A stretch of DNA of 64,000 bases from an uncultured bacterium (GTDB lineage Bacteria > Patescibacteriota > Saccharimonadia > Saccharimonadales > Saccharimonadaceae). Location: assembly GCA_937863415.1 (NCBI GenBank), contig CALMFC010000006.1:62001-126000 (forward strand). The letters are read 5' to 3'. Positions 8,694 to 16,440 of this stretch are shown in pieces. Position 1 is the first letter of the stretch; each line of letters opens with the position of its first letter. Position numbers and translations under genes: made by a program. The notes under the pieces were generated by a model that was given only the letters and a program-made list of their open reading frames with translations, was not told the origin of the DNA and did not search any database.

Positions 8694-9767
8694 ATGCAAC
8701 CACTGTTAAAAAGAGTTAAAGCCTTATCGTCACAGATTGATAGTGCTTTTTCGCGACTTAAAATAAGCGAGAAAGTTATTGAGGCCTCAAAGTTAACAGA
8801 TGAGTTAGCTCAGCCAGAGGTTTGGAATAACCCAAATTATGCCCAGGATATTAGCAGGCAGCTTGCGGCCCTACAGGCAATAACTGAACCATGGCAGCTT
8901 TTGAAATCACAAACGGATGATATTCAAGAATTAATGGATTTGGGTGATGACAGTTTGGTAGGGGAGTTTGAGGTTCAGGTTGAGGCGCTAGAAACCGAGT
9001 TCAACAAAAGGCGTAAAGACCTGCTGTTTGACGGTAAATACGATGATCACAACGCAATATTACGACTAAGCGCTGGGGTTGGCGGTACAGATGCTCAGGA
9101 TTGGACTGAAATGTTAGAGAGAATGTATCTACGCTGGGCAGAGAAGTCAAACATGAAGACTTCAGTCGTTGATCGGTCAACTGGAGAAGAAGCGGGAATT
9201 AAATCTAGCGTAATTGAAATTAGCGGAGCGTTTGCATACGGCAAATTGAAGAGTGAACACGGAGTTCACAGACTGGTTAGACTGAGTCCATTTAATAGCG
9301 ATAATCTGCGTCAGACGTCATTTGCACTAATTGAAGTTTTGCCGCAGATCGATACACCAGAGGAGGTGCAGATTAACGACAAAGATATAAAAATTGATGT
9401 TTATCGAGCAGGTGGTCATGGTGGTCAATCGGTTAATACGACCGATAGCGCTGTTAGGATAACCCATATCCCGACTGGAATAGTGGTGGCGATTCAAAAC
9501 GAACGCTCGCAACTTCAAAACCGCGAGACCGCCATGAAAATTCTTAGATCTAAACTAGCGCAACTGTTAATGGAGCAACAAGCCGAAGATACGGCAAACC
9601 TAATGGCGGGGGAATCGGCCAATTGGGGATCGCAAATTAGAAACTATGTATTGCACCCATACACAATAGTCAAAGACACGCGGACTAAGTACGAAGAACA
9701 TGACGTTAGCGCGGTGCTTGATGGCAAAATCGATGGTTTTATAGAGGCGTATTTAGAGCGCGAATAA
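8694..9767 (+). CDS. prfB: Peptide chain release factor 2
   Basis: Recognises UGA and UAA stop codons and releases the finished peptide. 357 aa from the chosen ATG. The catalytic GGQ loop is in RAGGHGGQSVNTTDSAVR and the stop-codon (SPF) tripeptide in HRLVRLSPFNSDNLRQTSF, which marks RF2 rather than RF1. The E. coli-type programmed +1 frameshift is absent: the gene is one open frame. The earlier in-frame ATG at 8685 overlaps the -10 box TACAAT (8681-8686), so the ATG 9 bp later, exactly 7 nt after the -10, is taken; the mRNA would be leaderless. The presence of RF2 agrees with TGA being a stop codon in this genome. Confidence 0.95.
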   Translation: MQPLLKRVKALSSQIDSAFSRLKISEKVIEASKLTDELAQPEVWNNPNYAQDISRQLAALQAITEPWQLLKSQTDDIQELMDLGDDSLVGEFEVQVEALETEFNKRRKDLLFDGKYDDHNAILRLSAGVGGTDAQDWTEMLERMYLRWAEKSNMKTSVVDRSTGEEAGIKSSVIEISGAFAYGKLKSEHGVHRLVRLSPFNSDNLRQTSFALIEVLPQIDTPEEVQINDKDIKIDVYRAGGHGGQSVNTTDSAVRITHIPTGIVVAIQNERSQLQNRETAMKILRSKLAQLLMEQQAEDTANLMAGESANWGSQIRNYVLHPYTIVKDTRTKYEEHDVSAVLDGKIDGFIEAYLERE

Positions 9768-9802
9768 CCTGAAAAGCGTTTCATTTGCAGACTCGCTTAT
9801 GC

Positions 9803-9818
9803 TATAATTGACCGAGTA
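9803..9818 (+). promoter_or_regulatory. ftsEX promoter -10 region
   Basis: GCTTATGCTATAAT with TATAAT at 9803-9808, 10 nt before the ftsE ATG. The GCTTATGCTA word recurs at the promoters at 11.7 kb and 14.87 kb. Confidence 0.5.
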
Positions 9819-10502
9819 ATGATACTACTTGATAGGGTAACAAAATCATACGGCAAGGACATGAATCCTGCGCTGAGTCGCATGAGTTTATTTATTGAAC
9901 CACGCGAATTTGTTATTTTGGTTGGAACTAGTGGCGCTGGTAAGTCCACGCTACTTAAGCTCTTAACTCGTGAAGAAAAACCAACCAGCGGCAAAATTGT
10001 AGTTGGTGGAATTGACTACGACACCCTAAAAGACAGCCACATTCCAATGCTACGGCGCAAAATTGGCGTAGTTTTCCAGGATTTCAAACTGTTGCCACAA
10101 CGAACGGTGTTTGAAAACGTGGCCTTCGCGCTTGAAATTGCAGGCATGACCAACCGTGAAATTAAAAGCACAGTGCCGAAGGTTATCGAACTTGTCGGTC
10201 TAACTGGCAAAGAAAAGCAGTTTCCACATCAGTTGTCTGGAGGTGAACGACAACGTGTGGCGATTGCGCGGGCGGTCGTTCGTCAACCGAAAATCTTGAT
10301 TGCCGATGAGCCAACCGGCAACCTTGACCCCAAACACAGCTGGGATATTGTACGCCTACTCGAGAAAATTAATAAATACGGCACAACGGTTTTACTGACC
10401 ACTCATAACGCTGATATTGTTAATAAACTAAAACGACGCGTAATTACTCTAGATCACGGCAAGATAACGGGTGATCAAGCCGAGGGAAGCTATAGGCAAT
10501 AA
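9819..10502 (+). CDS. ftsE: Cell division ATP-binding protein FtsE
   Basis: Cytosolic ABC ATPase that, with FtsX, switches on peptidoglycan hydrolases at the septum. 227 aa, the normal size. Walker A GTSGAGKSTLLKLL (about residues 34-47), Q-loop VVFQDFKLLPQRTVFENVAF, ABC signature LSGGERQRVAIARA, Walker B ILIADEPTGNLDP and the H-loop TTHN are all intact. The FKLLPxRTVxENVA phrase is characteristic of FtsE. ftsX starts 1 nt after its stop codon, so they form one operon; the CHAP hydrolase they probably control is the next plus-strand gene. Confidence 0.96.
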   Translation: MILLDRVTKSYGKDMNPALSRMSLFIEPREFVILVGTSGAGKSTLLKLLTREEKPTSGKIVVGGIDYDTLKDSHIPMLRRKIGVVFQDFKLLPQRTVFENVAFALEIAGMTNREIKSTVPKVIELVGLTGKEKQFPHQLSGGERQRVAIARAVVRQPKILIADEPTGNLDPKHSWDIVRLLEKINKYGTTVLLTTHNADIVNKLKRRVITLDHGKITGDQAEGSYRQ

Positions 10503-10503
10503 T

Positions 10504-11490
10504 ATGGCTAGAGCTAAACGTAAATTAGATTCAAAAGCTTTTGCTCAACAAAAACGCAATCGGCGTAAGATGTTAACGTTTTATCGCATGTTTAGGTATG
10601 GGGTTAATAATTTCTCTCGAAATGCCTGGCTGACAATTGCAGCCACCGCAGTTATGACTATTACCTTACTAATCATTTTTACGACGGTTGTCGCCAAGGC
10701 GGTTTTGTCAGACACGGTTGGGCAACTACGCGATGAGGTTGCGATGTCGATTTATCTCAAGACCGATACAACTGATGACGTTGGTAAAAAATTAATTAAT
10801 CAAGTCGAAGCACTGCCGTCGGTCAGGTCAGCTACTTTTATTAGTTCTGAAGAGGCAAGAGACAAAATTGCCCAAGAAAACAAAGACAATCAAAATGTTC
10901 TGAACGCCATCAAAGAGGCTACAAATTTGACTCCGGCAACCCTGCAGGTAACCGTACAGGATATTAATAACACTAACGAACTGCAATCTTTCGTCGATAA
11001 TAATAAACTAGTAAAACAATACATTAATCCAGATCACAAACCGTCGTTTGCTGGAGAGCGGCGGGCAGCTATTCAATCAATCGGAAGGGCGGTTAATTTT
11101 GCGCAGCAAGTTGGAATAATAGCTGGTTCGGTTTTTGTGGTGATTTCATCACTAATTATCTTTAACACGATTCGCATGGCTATATTTAATCGCAAAGAAG
11201 AAATACACATGATGCAATTAATTGGAGCAGACAAAAGCTTTATTCGCGGACCGTTTTTGATTGAGGCACTGATGTATGGTTTTATTGCCGCCATTATTGC
11301 TACTGGACTAGGAATACTAGCGCTATATGGTGCAGCCGATACGTTGTCTAGTTATAAAATTGCAGTTGGGCCAACGATTGATTTGATTACTACTTACTTC
11401 CCATTTGTACTGCTGGCGATGATCGTCGCTGGGTCGGTTATCGGCGTTATCTCATCGTTACTGGCCACATATCGTTATTTGAAGTTATAA
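10504..11490 (+). CDS. ftsX: Cell division protein FtsX
   Basis: Membrane partner of FtsE. 328 aa from the ATG directly after ftsE. A basic cytosolic N-terminus is followed by TM1 (AWLTIAATAVMTITLLIIFTTVV), a large outside domain (about residues 75-200, where FtsX contacts its hydrolase), then three TMs: QVGIIAGSVFVVISSLIIF, LIEALMYGFIAAIIATGLGILAL and YFPFVLLAMIVAGSVIGVISSL. This 1+3 TM topology and the segment RKEEIHMMQLIGADKSFIRGPFLIEA are diagnostic. Its outside domain presumably docks the coiled coil of the PcsB-like protein encoded next. Confidence 0.95.
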   Translation: MARAKRKLDSKAFAQQKRNRRKMLTFYRMFRYGVNNFSRNAWLTIAATAVMTITLLIIFTTVVAKAVLSDTVGQLRDEVAMSIYLKTDTTDDVGKKLINQVEALPSVRSATFISSEEARDKIAQENKDNQNVLNAIKEATNLTPATLQVTVQDINNTNELQSFVDNNKLVKQYINPDHKPSFAGERRAAIQSIGRAVNFAQQVGIIAGSVFVVISSLIIFNTIRMAIFNRKEEIHMMQLIGADKSFIRGPFLIEALMYGFIAAIIATGLGILALYGAADTLSSYKIAVGPTIDLITTYFPFVLLAMIVAGSVIGVISSLLATYRYLKL

Positions 11491-11509
11491 GGTTATCACT
11501 GTTCGCTAG

Positions 11510-11648
11510 CCCAAGAATCCTATTATTTCTAAGCCAGAGACTGTGAAATCGGTTGTAATAACCGATTTCAGCCGAACGCTTTAATTTAGCTCCATACGGA
11601 GCTAAATTAAAAAAGTGTGCTCTGGCGTGAAATAGTAGGATGCTTGGG
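11510..11648 (+). ncRNA. Three-way-junction structured element, copy 1
   Basis: A branched fold. The outer helix pairs 11510-11529 with 11629-11648 (one A/G mismatch, one U-G wobble). The junction helix P1 pairs GCCAGAG 11533-11539 with CTCTGGC 11620-11626. Hairpin P2 is 11544-11554 with 11560-11570 (11 bp). Linker GCCGAACGC is at 11571-11579. Hairpin P3 is 11580-11593 with 11598-11611 (14 bp), followed by GTGTG. A copy with different stems but the same linkers lies at 14693-14833 on the other strand. The U-G pair at 11523/11635 supports the plus strand as the RNA strand. It sits between the ftsX stop and the next promoter. No known family recognised. Confidence 0.7.
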
Positions 11649-11670
11649 GTTCGCCGCTGCTTGAAGCTCA

Positions 11671-11700
11671 TTGACAAATACATGTCGCTTATGCTAGGAT
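11671..11700 (+). promoter_or_regulatory. Promoter of the PcsB-like gene
   Basis: TTGACA (11671-11676), an 18-bp spacer containing GCTTATGC, TAGGAT (11695-11700), then 10 nt to the ATG. Confidence 0.6.
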
Positions 11701-11710
11701 TAACAGTAGT

Positions 11711-12892
11711 ATGAAACTGCGTACCACCACACCAGCTTCGGCCTCTTTACACACTAGGGTAGTGCTGTTCGTTGTGGCAATTTTCTTAGCTGTTTTACTA
11801 CCAATTCAAATGGTAACTCGTCCAGTCGCAGCTGACCAGTATGACGAAAGAATCTCGACACTGCAAAAAGAAATTGAGGCTTACAAAGCAGAAGCTGATC
11901 GACTAAATAGTCAGGCTTCGACTTTGCAGTCTGCTTTGGCGCAGTTAGCGACTCAAAAGAGCACGATTCAGGCTCAAATTGATATTAATCAGGCCAAACA
12001 TGATCAATTAGTAGTTCAAATTGCCGATACCGAAAAACAAATCAAAGACAATCGAGATGCGCTCGGCGTTACCATCGCGGATTTATATGTTGATGATCAA
12101 ATTTCACCACTTGAAATGCTAGCTAGTAGCACCAGTGTAAGTGACTATCTGGATAAACAAGAATATCGCAGTTCAGTTCGTGACCAACTTAGTTCAACAA
12201 TTACTAAAATTAAAGAGTTAAAGGCGCAGTTGGATCAACAAAAAGCCGATGTTGATAAAGTGTTAGCAGATCAAAAAGATCAAAAGGCAATCCTAGTTGC
12301 CAAAGAAGCTGAGCAGCAAAACCTACTGGCAAGCACTCAGGGTCAAGAAGCTAACTATCAAAAAATGATTAGTAGCAACGAGGCAAAGATAATTGAAGCC
12401 AAGGCAACTCAGGCGATTATTAATAGTAGGATTAACGGAACTGGTGGCTACACATTAGTTGATTCGGGTTCGCTTGGAGATTATCCATGGAACGCCAGCA
12501 ACTGTCCAATGTGGGGCTATCTATCAACTGGTGGCTCTAACGGCAATGGTGGGGATGGTCGTGGGTACGGCTGTCGTCAGTGCGCAAGTTATGTCGCTTG
12601 GAGGTTTGCGAAAGAAACAGGAATTTACCCAAGTTGGGGAAATGCAGTTGATTTTACGAGCAACGCTAAATCACTAGGTTACGTAGAGGGTGGCCCTCAG
12701 GCAGGTTCGATTGCCGTAATGGATCCAGCTTCTGCTGGACAAAGCTATGGACACGTAGCTTGGGTAGAGGCAGTTAACGGCGGCCAGGTTCTAGTAAGTC
12801 AGTATAACTACAATTACGGCGCAGGCTACGGTATGTATAGCATGATGTGGCTTTCGGCTGGTGCTTTCGATCATTACATTCATATTTTGTAA
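11711..12892 (+). CDS. PcsB-like CHAP-domain peptidoglycan hydrolase
   Basis: 393 aa. Residues 15-42 form a hydrophobic signal/anchor (VVLFVVAIFLAVLLPIQMVT) with a likely cleavage site after VAA. A long coiled coil (about residues 45-240, rich in K/Q/A/D heptads) is followed by a C-terminal CHAP domain. Its cysteine nucleophile is in GCRQCASYVAWRF (about C291) and its histidine in YGHVAWVE (about H348). This is the architecture of PcsB/CwlO-type hydrolases, which cut peptidoglycan cross-links when activated by FtsEX; the gene directly follows ftsEX. It has its own promoter. That FtsEX controls it is inferred from gene order and family knowledge. Confidence 0.88.
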   Translation: MKLRTTTPASASLHTRVVLFVVAIFLAVLLPIQMVTRPVAADQYDERISTLQKEIEAYKAEADRLNSQASTLQSALAQLATQKSTIQAQIDINQAKHDQLVVQIADTEKQIKDNRDALGVTIADLYVDDQISPLEMLASSTSVSDYLDKQEYRSSVRDQLSSTITKIKELKAQLDQQKADVDKVLADQKDQKAILVAKEAEQQNLLASTQGQEANYQKMISSNEAKIIEAKATQAIINSRINGTGGYTLVDSGSLGDYPWNASNCPMWGYLSTGGSNGNGGDGRGYGCRQCASYVAWRFAKETGIYPSWGNAVDFTSNAKSLGYVEGGPQAGSIAVMDPASAGQSYGHVAWVEAVNGGQVLVSQYNYNYGAGYGMYSMMWLSAGAFDHYIHIL

Positions 12893-12909
12893 CTAATAAA
12901 CCATAACTT

Positions 12910-12941
12910 TTATAGCGCACATTCAACAGGGTGCGCTATAA
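12910..12941. terminator. Hairpin after the CHAP gene
   Basis: An 11-bp perfect stem, TTATAGCGCAC (12910-12920) with GTGCGCTATAA (12931-12941), loop 9 nt, followed by an AT-rich run (TTATATTAAG). Likely an intrinsic terminator, with an imperfect T-run. Confidence 0.5.
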
Positions 12942-12986
12942 TTATATTAAGTTAAGCCACACATAAATATCGCAAGAGGGGAATTG

Positions 12987-14222
12987 ATGTCTGAAACTAA
13001 ACAAGAGTCTGAGTTGACTGTAAAGAGGCGTAGGCGTGTCGGTACAAAGAAGCCAACTTCGCCAATAGTAATATTCATTATTGTTGCTTTGGTTGCTGCT
13101 GGTGGCTATGTTGCTGGTACGTTTAATCAACAAATACTGAGTGCGCTAGGTCCGATATTTGGCTATCATGTACACTCAGGTTCGATTGACCTTAGTTCTG
13201 TCCAAGACACTTACCGAGAACTAGCGGCTAATTTTGATGGGACGCTAGACACAAAGGCTTTGATTGAGGGTGCGAATCGTGGCTTAGTTGCTGCAGCCGG
13301 TGATCGATTCACGATGTATATGAGTCCATCCGAAGCGACTGCATTTGACGATAGTTTATCCGGTAATATCGGTGGCGGGATTGGTGCTGAAATCGGACTT
13401 CGTAATGACAGGGTGACGATAGTTAGAATTTTGCCTGGAAACCCGGCCGAGAAAGTCGGCTTGATGGCGGGAGATGTTATCGTGAAGATTAATGATGAAT
13501 CCACTAGTGGCTGGACTGTCGAAAAGGCAGTTGGACTTATTCGAGGCGACAAAGGTACGACTGTTAAGTTGACGGTTGAGCGTGCCGGAGAGACAAAGAA
13601 CTTCACTGTCACTAGGGATACAATTGTTAATCCTAGTGTTACAAGCAAGGCCGAGGGTCAGGTCGGGATTATAACTATCTCTAGATTTGACAACGAAACA
13701 GGGGTGCTAGCTCGATCTGCAGCCCAGAGCCTACTTGATAAAGGTGTCAAAGGCATCGTACTAGATTTACGCGGTAATGGCGGCGGTTATTTGGTGGCAG
13801 CTCGAGATGTTGCTGGGTTGTGGCTGGATAACCAAGTCGTCGTGACTGAACAAACAGACGGTAAGGTCGTCGATACTGTCAAATCTGGTAGTAATGCGAT
13901 TTTGGCTGGACTTCCGACAGTAGTAGTTGTGAATGGCAGTACAGCCAGTGCTAGTGAAATTTTGGCGGGAGCCCTAAAAGACCACAAGGCAGCCAAGTTG
14001 GTGGGCGAGAAAACATACGGTAAGGGAAGCGTTCAAAAACCGATTGATTTACCTGGCGGCGCACTACTCAAGGTCACTGTAGCGCGCTGGTACACGCCTG
14101 ATGGCGTCAGTGTTACCAAGAATGGAATCATGCCTGACTTTGCGGTTAATCTAACCCAAGCCGACGTAAATGCTGGTAAGGACCCTCAGCTAGACAAGGC
14201 GATTAGTATACTAGGGTTATAG
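12987..14222 (+). CDS. ctpA: C-terminal processing peptidase, S41 family (CtpA-like)
   Basis: 411 aa from the ATG following AGAGGGG. A basic N-terminus with one TM (SPIVIFIIVALVAAGGYVAGTF) anchors it to the membrane with the body outside. A PDZ domain (about residues 110-195, IVRILPGNPAEKVGLMAGDVIVKIND) is followed by the tail-specific protease core. The catalytic serine is in VNGSTASASEILAGALKDH and the lysine in GEKTYGKGSVQ. The GNGGGYLVAA oxyanion region is intact. Such proteases process or clear envelope proteins, including peptidoglycan hydrolases. Its position right after a CHAP hydrolase suggests, but does not prove, that the hydrolase is a substrate. Confidence 0.94.
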   Translation: MSETKQESELTVKRRRRVGTKKPTSPIVIFIIVALVAAGGYVAGTFNQQILSALGPIFGYHVHSGSIDLSSVQDTYRELAANFDGTLDTKALIEGANRGLVAAAGDRFTMYMSPSEATAFDDSLSGNIGGGIGAEIGLRNDRVTIVRILPGNPAEKVGLMAGDVIVKINDESTSGWTVEKAVGLIRGDKGTTVKLTVERAGETKNFTVTRDTIVNPSVTSKAEGQVGIITISRFDNETGVLARSAAQSLLDKGVKGIVLDLRGNGGGYLVAARDVAGLWLDNQVVVTEQTDGKVVDTVKSGSNAILAGLPTVVVVNGSTASASEILAGALKDHKAAKLVGEKTYGKGSVQKPIDLPGGALLKVTVARWYTPDGVSVTKNGIMPDFAVNLTQADVNAGKDPQLDKAISILGL

Positions 14223-14226
14223 TGCT

Positions 14227-14255
14227 TGTGTTTTAGCTTACGAGTGTAGTAACAT
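14227..14255 (+). promoter_or_regulatory. Promoter of the solo receiver gene
   Basis: TTGTGT, a 17-bp spacer and TAACAT (14250-14255), then 9 nt to the ATG at 14265. Confidence 0.45.
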
Positions 14256-14264
14256 AGAGGTAAT

Positions 14265-14678
14265 ATGGATACAAAGAAAAAGATTTTACTAGTAGAAGAC
14301 GACGTTGCCCTTTCGGGAGTGTATAAATCAAGGCTCGATATTGAAGGCTTTGAGACCAAGGAAGTTAATAATGGCGAAGATGCACTGTCGGCTGCAATTG
14401 ATTTTAAACCAGATTTGATACTACTTGACGCTATGATGCCAAAAATTAGCGGTTTTGACGTTCTAGACATTCTTCGTAACACCCCAGAAACTGCCAACAT
14501 CCGTATTATTATGCTAACCGCTCTTAGCCAGCCCAAAGACAAAGAACGCGCTGAGTCGTTAGGCGTTGATGATTACCTAGTTAAGTCTCAGGTTGTTATT
14601 GGTGACGTCGTAGAGCGCGTTAAGCACCATCTAGGACTAAACGAACATAATCACACTTCTCCTACTGAACAAGAATAG
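14265..14678 (+). CDS. Single-domain response regulator (CheY-like receiver)
   Basis: 137 aa consisting only of a receiver domain plus a short tail. Acidic pair at EDD (residues 10-12), phospho-acceptor aspartate in LILLDAMMP (about D55), conserved Thr in IIMLTAL and Lys in YLVKSQ. There is no DNA-binding or enzymatic output domain. It is strikingly similar to the receiver of the 56.5-kb regulator (both have MMPKISGFD.LDILR.TPET and YLVKSQV), so the two are paralogues. No kinase gene is adjacent. It may be phosphorylated by the kinase at 57.5 kb; this is only inferred from the paralogy. Confidence 0.93.
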   Translation: MDTKKKILLVEDDVALSGVYKSRLDIEGFETKEVNNGEDALSAAIDFKPDLILLDAMMPKISGFDVLDILRNTPETANIRIIMLTALSQPKDKERAESLGVDDYLVKSQVVIGDVVERVKHHLGLNEHNHTSPTEQE

Positions 14679-14692
14679 GGTAGTGGTCATTA

Positions 14693-14833
14693 AAACTAGT
14701 AGCATCGTGCTCGACTTCAGTGAGCACACTCTTTAAATGAAGCTCCACTGGAGCTTCATTTAAGCGTTCGGCTGAAATCCTCAATTCTTCGGATTCCACA
14801 GTCTCACTGAATGAAACATGGAATCGTTAGTTT
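14693..14833 (-). ncRNA. Three-way-junction structured element, copy 2
   Basis: Read on the minus strand it matches copy 1 at 11.5 kb. P1 pairs 14716-14724 with 14803-14811 (9 bp, different bases from copy 1). P2 pairs 14773-14780 with 14791-14798. The same GCCGAACGC linker (reverse complement of 14764-14772) is followed by P3, 14733-14745 with 14751-14763 (13 bp), and the ACTGTG and AGTGTG strands at the junction are identical. An 18-nt block from GATTTC through the linker to CGCTT is unchanged while stems vary by compensating changes. The single A/C mismatch in P2 becomes G-U on the minus strand. A weak outer helix involves 14693-14698 and 14828-14833. Confidence 0.7.
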
Positions 14834-14848
14834 CAGGGTGCCATAGGC

Positions 14849-14877
14849 TTGCTTTTTTATCAAGCTTATGCTATAGT
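14849..14877 (+). promoter_or_regulatory. Promoter for the 14.9-kb unknown gene pair
   Basis: TTGCTT (14849-14854), a 17-bp spacer ending GCTTATGC, TATAGT (14872-14877). A leader of about 30 nt follows with AAAAGGAAA before the ATG. Confidence 0.6.
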
Positions 14878-14915
14878 GGTAACTATAAATAAAGCAAACA
14901 AAAAGGAAAATTAAA

Positions 14916-15284
14916 ATGTCACCTGAAATAAACACACAATCTAATCCAGCAGAAGTCCCAGTAACACAACCTAGCACTGTCGAATTGAGTCCAGAAGGTG
15001 CCGAACAGACACCCGAAAACCAAATGGGAAGTAATCCTTCTACTAATGTGCACGAAAGTGTTAACGGCAACCCATTCTTGATGACTAAAGCAGAACAGCA
15101 AGCAGTCGTTCGTAAGCGCGAAGATGAAGGCGGCAATTGGGATGTTGACACAAGTCCGATTCCAACAGTTACCGCTGAGACTACTCCACGTATTGGCGAC
15201 CCAAACAGTGTAGGTGCTCAGGCACTAGAAGCCGCATCAAGGGAGCTACTTGAAGCTAAAAACCCTACTGAATCGAATAAATAA
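14916..15284 (+). CDS. Unknown acidic, probably disordered protein
   Basis: 122 aa, rich in P, T, S, E, N and Q, with no membrane segment and no recognisable domain. The middle has a charged KAEQQAVVRKREDEGG segment that could be a short helix. It has a good promoter and an AAAAGGAAA ribosome binding site, so it is probably real. It begins MSPE like the next gene, and both carry a dispersed acidic, low-complexity composition; they may be distant relatives or form one complex. Function not recognised. Confidence 0.7.
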   Translation: MSPEINTQSNPAEVPVTQPSTVELSPEGAEQTPENQMGSNPSTNVHESVNGNPFLMTKAEQQAVVRKREDEGGNWDVDTSPIPTVTAETTPRIGDPNSVGAQALEAASRELLEAKNPTESNK

Positions 15285-15311
15285 TTTTTGAATATAAGTT
15301 GAATAAAATAA

Positions 15312-16058
15312 ATGTCCCCAGAACACAAAACATCAAGTGATAACTCACAGGCCGAGGGTGTTAGCCCTTGGTCTGAAAAGGCACAGAATGATAGGCTGGA
15401 AGCTAATCATCCTACTGTTGAAGATCCAGTATTGTTTGATTTTGATCATGCTACAGAGATGGTTGGATTCTCTCAAGTTCCCGGAGAGAACCTTCGGGGT
15501 ATTAAAATAGGATACTTTTATGACAAAGAAGGTAACAGAGTAAATATTATCGAATTGACAGCCAAGAGCCGAGATATATCAGGTTGGGATAAAGACGTGA
15601 TGATGGTTCCTGAAAGCGCTATTAATAAACCAGACGATAACGCCGAAAGGTTTACTTCAGTTTCTGTCAAAGAGGACTTAGGTGATACAGTACTTAGTTC
15701 GGTTGACGTGCAACGGCCAATCGAAGATTCCAATCAGAGTGGTGTTAACGAAAGTCTTCAACGATTTACTCAAGACGAAATGCGAGAGTTGCGAAGAAAA
15801 GCTAGAGAAGCGACTGAGTCTGATGACACTCATTCAAGTGACACAGGCTTTATGCCTACAGTTGAATCAGAAAACAATAAATCCATCTACAGGGATTTGT
15901 TACAAGATCCTAACTATAAAGCACCAGGTGTTGAGGCTGCTGCAGTCCGGCCGAAAGAGAGCGAAGATGACCGTTTAACGCGTGAACGACGTAAGACTGA
16001 CTTAGATGCCTTAGCGAACGATGCGTATCTGATGGCAAAAAGCATGAAACAGCAATAA
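15312..16058 (+). CDS. Unknown acidic soluble protein
   Basis: 248 aa, hydrophilic, rich in D/E/S/K. The N-terminal third contains a small ordered-looking beta stretch (RGIKIGYFYDKEGNRVNIIELTAKSRDISGWDKDVMMVPE), and the C-terminal half is charged and helical (RFTQDEMRELRRKAREATES, then RLTRERRKTDLDALANDAYLMAKSMKQQ). No catalytic motif recognised. It lies 27 bp after the preceding gene, likely the same transcript, and its stop codon is inside a terminator hairpin shared with rpmA. Confidence 0.75.
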   Translation: MSPEHKTSSDNSQAEGVSPWSEKAQNDRLEANHPTVEDPVLFDFDHATEMVGFSQVPGENLRGIKIGYFYDKEGNRVNIIELTAKSRDISGWDKDVMMVPESAINKPDDNAERFTSVSVKEDLGDTVLSSVDVQRPIEDSNQSGVNESLQRFTQDEMRELRRKAREATESDDTHSSDTGFMPTVESENNKSIYRDLLQDPNYKAPGVEAAAVRPKESEDDRLTRERRKTDLDALANDAYLMAKSMKQQ

Positions 16059-16092
16059 TAAAACTGTTCCATCCGGAGCAGTTTTATTATTG
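16053..16092. terminator. Bidirectional terminator between the 15.3-kb gene and rpmA
   Basis: A stem of about 18 bp: CAATAATAAAACTG (16053-16066) with CAGTTTTATTATTG (16079-16092), plus U-G and TCC/GGA, loop ATCC. It overlaps both stop codons of two convergent genes; A- and T-rich flanks give U-runs in both directions. Confidence 0.75.
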
Positions 16093-16359
16093 TACTGAAA
16101 CTTGAGTTCGAGGAACTGTTTTACCTGTAAAGTGGCCTTTTCGGACTTTGCTGAACTGTACGACGCCATCAACTGCGGCGTGAATAGTGTAATCACGGCT
16201 GATGAATGTACCAGGTCCGGCAATTTTGCTTGAACCAGTTTGGCGAACCAAGACTTCACCAGTGCGAACCGACTGGCCACCAAAACGCTTAACACCAAGT
16301 CGACGACCGGCATTATTATGAATGTTTTTGGATGAACCACCTGCTTTGACGTGTGACAT
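16087..16359 (-). CDS. rpmA: 50S ribosomal protein L27
   Basis: 90 aa, a typical L27 length. Its N-terminal tail reaches the peptidyl transferase centre. Diagnostic segments: KAGGSSKNIHNNAGRRLGVKRFGGQ, VLVRQTGSSKIAGPGT and DYTIHAAVDGVVQFSK. It starts MSHVKAGGS, so no N-terminal cleavage extension of the Firmicutes type is present. rplU (L21), the usual neighbour, is not next to it; the gene stands alone. Confidence 0.96.
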   Translation of the reverse strand: MSHVKAGGSSKNIHNNAGRRLGVKRFGGQSVRTGEVLVRQTGSSKIAGPGTFISRDYTIHAAVDGVVQFSKVRKGHFTGKTVPRTQVSVQ

Positions 16360-16440
16360 TAGTCTTGCTCCTTAAGTTTGTAATCAATCTGTTCAATTGT
16401 ACTCTAAAGCGGCGTTTTGGTCAAGGGGCTAAGCGCTACT

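Noticed and set aside
8685-8800. Programmed frameshift in prfB
   Set aside because: The gene is a single open frame with no in-frame early stop.
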